Shown here in pieces: positions 6,101 through 7,266 of a stretch of 7,266 bases of DNA (positions are counted from its first letter, which is position 1; each line of letters opens with the position of its first letter). The stretch is from Candidatus Omnitrophota bacterium. GTDB taxonomy: Bacteria > Omnitrophota > Gorgyraeia > Zapsychrales > Zapsychraceae. Location: positions 1-7,266 of the forward strand of contig JAGQKQ010000089.1 of NCBI GenBank assembly GCA_020430005.1, in the 5' to 3' direction. The translations under genes were made by a program, and so were the position numbers. The notes below the pieces were generated by a model. The model was given only the letters and a program-made list of their open reading frames with translations. It ran no database searches and was not told the origin of the DNA.

Positions 6101-7266
6101 CCTATTGCGATCGGATTCGGTGCCGGTGCGGAAAGCCGCCGTCCGTTGGGGATGGCCGCCGTTGGAGGATTGGCCGTAGGAACATTTTTAACATTATTCG
6201 TTGTTCCGGCAGTCTATGTGCTTTTAAACCGGAAAAAGAAGGATAATCCCGTCACGAAAAATATGACGGCGGGAATATTAGTTATCACAATGTTAGGGAC
6301 ATCTTTATTGAGTGGATGTTCTGTCGTTGGAAAAAATTATGAACGGCCCAGTGTTCAATTGCCTTCAGCATGGACTATGGCGGAAGAGCTTCCGGATTGG
6401 AAAGTCGCTTCACCCCAAGATCATATTCCAAAAGGAAAGTGGTGGGAAGTTTTCGATGATGAAACATTGAACGGGATGCAGGAATTGGCGCTTGCGCATA
6501 ATCATAATCTTAAAAGCGCGATGGCCAGTGTGGAAGAGGCCAGAGCTATTGCCCGGATTGACCGGGGAGAATTTTTTCCGGCCGTTGGTTCTGATCCGGA
6601 ATTCCGTCGCACACGGACAACAGCCAATAGTTTTACATCGACCTCGGCCAGCGCCAGCAGTTTTATTTCGGAAAACTATACTGTCCCGTTTGATTTAACT
6701 TATGAGATTGATTTATGGGGGCGTCTTCGCCGGAAATTTGAAGCTGGACACGCGAAAGCCGAGGCGACCTTGGCTGAATATTACGCCGTCATGCTGACTT
6801 TAAACGCGGATATCGCCCAGAATTATTTTCTACTGCGCGAACTGGATAAAGAAATTGCCATCATTGATGAAACGATTGTCCTGCGTGAATACGCCGTCAA
6901 GGTGGTGACCGAACGTGTAAAAGGCGGAATAACCAGTGAATTGAATTTAAACCTTGCGAAATCGGTTTTGGCTGAAGCGCAGGCTGACCGGGTAGATATT
7001 ATCCGCCGCCGTAAAGAATTAGAAAATGCCCTAGCGGTGTTGTGCGGTCAGTTACCATCTGAATTTGAGGTTGAATCACAGGCGATGGACATTATTACAC
7101 CTGTTATACCTATGGGAATCCCTTCCCAATTATTGGAAAGGCGTCCGGATATCGCGGAAGCGGAGCGCTTGGTAGAAAAAGCGAATGCGGATATCGGGGT
7201 AGCTCAGGCTGCATTCTTCCCGACGCTGACTCTTTTTGCCGAAGGTGGTGTGAAAAGCGTAGGCAC
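3146..7266 (+). CDS. RND (HAE-1) efflux permease fused in frame to an outer-membrane channel lipoprotein; 3' end outside the window
   Basis: This is one frame with no stop for 1,373 codons. Residues 1-1039 are a full proton-driven RND permease. TM1 is near 11-29, with VRELPDIDPP and YPGAS after it. TM2-TM6 lie between 333 and 488, with the proton-relay Asp pair Asp400/Asp401 in GLVVDDAIVVLENI (AcrB 407/408). TM7 is near 526-545. After the second periplasmic half come TM8-TM12, with Lys939 in IVTKNGILLVDFAN (AcrB Lys940) and Arg969 and Thr976 in RFRPILMT (AcrB Arg971/Thr978). All relay residues are present, so the pump should be active. From Met1040 the chain continues as an OprM/NodT-type channel. 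The ATG at 3146 has a weak GAGAGA site 7 nt upstream and gives a typical RND N-terminus (MKLSEISIQRPVLAS). A normal permease stops at about 1,030-1,050 aa, so the fusion is unusual. A one-base error before the junction could mimic it. Substrates are unknown. Confidence 0.93.
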   Translation, partial: MKLSEISIQRPVLASMMSLLLVLFGVIGLMRLPVRELPDIDPPIVNVQTVYPGASAGVIETQITEPLEDALSSVEGIKKLTSESREQLSSITIEFDLTEDVDVAAQDVRDRVARVRGRLPDDIEEPIVSKQDADANPSLWVALYSERFSTLELTTIAENLFKDRLQTVPGVSSVILGGSKRFAIRIRLNSEQMAARGITVLDVERALREQSVELPSGRIESWQRELSIETRGQLKSPEEYNDLVISRDGDDLVRLKEIGRAEIGVEDERSVARYNGKPAVGIGVIKQSKANIIDVAKGIKAELDRIAPLIPEGISYNVPYDESIYIEKSIKEVWITLGLAFFLVVFVIYVFLHNGRATFVPSITIPVSIIATFGILYLLGYSINIVTMLAFVLAIGLVVDDAIVVLENIHRHIEDGMAPMKASFLGMKEIGFAVIATTVVLVAVFLPMAFQTSDTGRLFIEFAVAISFSVVVSTFVALTLAPMICSRFLKEHDENGKHSIFLSFEKWLNKQKELYQRILRWTLKHMIVIFAICGVVIIGSWFFYSHLESEFLPEEDKGRLFCIAIAPEGSTAEYTNRMVRKMEDIISSTPEVNGFFTAVALARGGPGQAAQGLSFIRLKEKRNRHVRDIVGGPTGLGGQFFGTIEGAFVIPIIPKAIGRGFTQPFQLVLQHQDLNELNRIAQEFSNTLRQQGFLLNVRSTFELNKPELRIQINRDRASVLGVSVQDISRVLQIMFGGLDLAKLNLGGKEYDVIVQLERESRLSPSDLESVYIRNSEGSLIQLMNVIEYETGGGPSSINHFNRLRSATIEATPIDIPLGTAIEKTEALLKDSNIPGLRYEWDGEAADLQESGRETLYVMLLAILIVYMVLAAQFESLKDPLVIMSTLPLALFGALGTLWLFAQVDHLAAGGMSFLPRIPAMGINLFSQIGMIMLIGIVTKNGILLVDFANREMEKGEDALEAMIAAGDKRFRPILMTAFSTIAGILPIAIGFGAGAESRRPLGMAAVGGLAVGTFLTLFVVPAVYVLLNRKKKDNPVTKNMTAGILVITMLGTSLLSGCSVVGKNYERPSVQLPSAWTMAEELPDWKVASPQDHIPKGKWWEVFDDETLNGMQELALAHNHNLKSAMASVEEARAIARIDRGEFFPAVGSDPEFRRTRTTANSFTSTSASASSFISENYTVPFDLTYEIDLWGRLRRKFEAGHAKAEATLAEYYAVMLTLNADIAQNYFLLRELDKEIAIIDETIVLREYAVKVVTERVKGGITSELNLNLAKSVLAEAQADRVDIIRRRKELENALAVLCGQLPSEFEVESQAMDIITPVIPMGIPSQLLERRPDIAEAERLVEKANADIGVAQAAFFPTLTLFAEGGVKSVG
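6239..6319 (+). other. Permease/channel junction: basic linker, lipoprotein signal sequence and lipobox
   Basis: After the last permease helix (FVVPAVYVLLN) comes a basic cytoplasmic stretch, RKKKDNPVTKN. Met1040 (ATG at 6263) then opens MTAGILVITMLGTSLLSGC, a complete lipoprotein signal peptide. Its lipobox LSGC is canonical, with Cys1058 encoded at 6317-6319 and Ser at +2. Permeases of this family have 12 helices and end in the cytoplasm, so this hydrophobic stretch is correctly oriented to cross to the periplasm. It would act either as a 13th membrane segment or as an internal signal cleaved by signal peptidase II. No Shine-Dalgarno lies at a usable distance from the ATG; AGAAGGA at 6237-6243 is 19 nt away. 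Confidence 0.8.
6249..6269 (+). repeat. Small hairpin around the internal ATG at the fusion junction
   Basis: CCGTCA (6249-6254) and TGACGG (6264-6269) form a perfect 6-bp stem with a 9-nt A-rich loop. One further C-G pair (6248 with 6271) is possible across a single bulged C. The ATG at 6263-6265 lies half in the loop and half in the stem. There is no U-run after it, so it is not a terminator. A 6-bp stem in a coding region can arise by chance, so functional meaning is uncertain. Confidence 0.4.
6263..7266 (+). other. Outer-membrane efflux factor (OprM/NodT-type) domain of the fusion, C-terminus missing
   Basis: This domain would form the trimeric beta-barrel and alpha-helical tunnel through which the pump expels substrate. 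About 335 of the usual 460-490 residues are visible. Following the lipobox Cys1058 is SVVGKNYERPSVQLPSAW, the usual beginning of mature NodT-type channels. Then comes the first helical repeat (WWEVFDDETLNGMQELALAHN), the barrel strand motif YEIDLWGR (1186-1193) and long helices rich in Ala, Glu and Lys. The second-repeat signature GIPSQLLERRPDI (1324-1336) follows, leading to ANADIGVAQAAFFPTLTL. Every landmark is intact and in order, so this is not a decaying remnant. About 130-150 residues should lie beyond the window. In ordinary operons this is a separate gene directly after the permease, so the order here matches and only the stop codon is missing. Confidence 0.9.

Noticed and set aside
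6601..6670. Ser/Thr-rich low-complexity stretch in the channel domain as a possible repeat element
   Set aside because: It falls just before the YEIDLWGR strand, where such channels have a variable surface-exposed hairpin. There is no nucleotide repeat structure.
6492..6698. 68-aa + strand ORF in the channel region
   Set aside because: It overlaps the conserved channel domain in a different frame and has no independent support.
6263..7266. Channel as a separate gene starting at ATG 6263
   Set aside because: There is no stop before it in the permease frame, no ribosome-binding site at normal spacing, and the ATG is in a hairpin. It is kept as a domain of the fusion, with a sequence error as the stated alternative.
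1..7266. CRISPR arrays, tRNA or rRNA genes, insertion sequences or attachment sites
   Set aside because: None seen. The window is almost entirely coding, with only one intergenic gap over 100 nt and no repeated spacers, transposase motifs or terminal inverted repeats.

Overview
The window comes from a diderm (Gram-negative-type) bacterium. It encodes a lipoprotein-type periplasmic adaptor, an HAE-1-type RND pump and an OprM/NodT-type outer-membrane channel, all of which require an outer membrane. A cytochrome bd quinol oxidase shows that the organism respires oxygen. The phylum cannot be fixed from the sequence. The CydA quinol-loop region is short and CydB is only 332 aa, which is not the enterobacterial form. 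All genes are on the + strand and tightly packed.

Region 1 (1-1502) holds the 3' part of cydA and a complete cydB, coupled by a one-base stop/start overlap (TAATG). Together they form the two core subunits of cytochrome bd.

Region 2 (1503-1621) is the only substantial intergenic gap. It carries a near-consensus sigma70-type promoter (TTGACG, 17 bp, TATATT). Just downstream is a perfect 8-3-8 palindrome, and its left arm is repeated directly over the -10 box. This looks like the autoregulatory operator of the MarR-family gene that follows.

Region 3 (1622-7266) is a MarR-controlled tripartite efflux operon in which every junction overlaps: the MarR regulator, a membrane-fusion lipoprotein (GTG start, GTGA overlap) and an RND permease (14-base overlap). 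The permease does not stop where RND proteins normally end, at about 1,030-1,040 aa. The same frame continues with no stop into a complete lipoprotein signal sequence with a canonical lipobox. It then runs on through an outer-membrane factor domain to the end of the window (1,373 codons read, C-terminus missing). The pump and the outer-membrane channel are therefore encoded as one polypeptide.

This permease/channel fusion is the most notable element. The retained lipobox would let signal peptidase II split the product into two normal proteins. Just before the junction lie an A5G run, a -1-frame stop two codons later and a small hairpin. These leave open three readings: a genuine fusion, a recoded junction with two outputs, or a one-base sequencing or assembly error.
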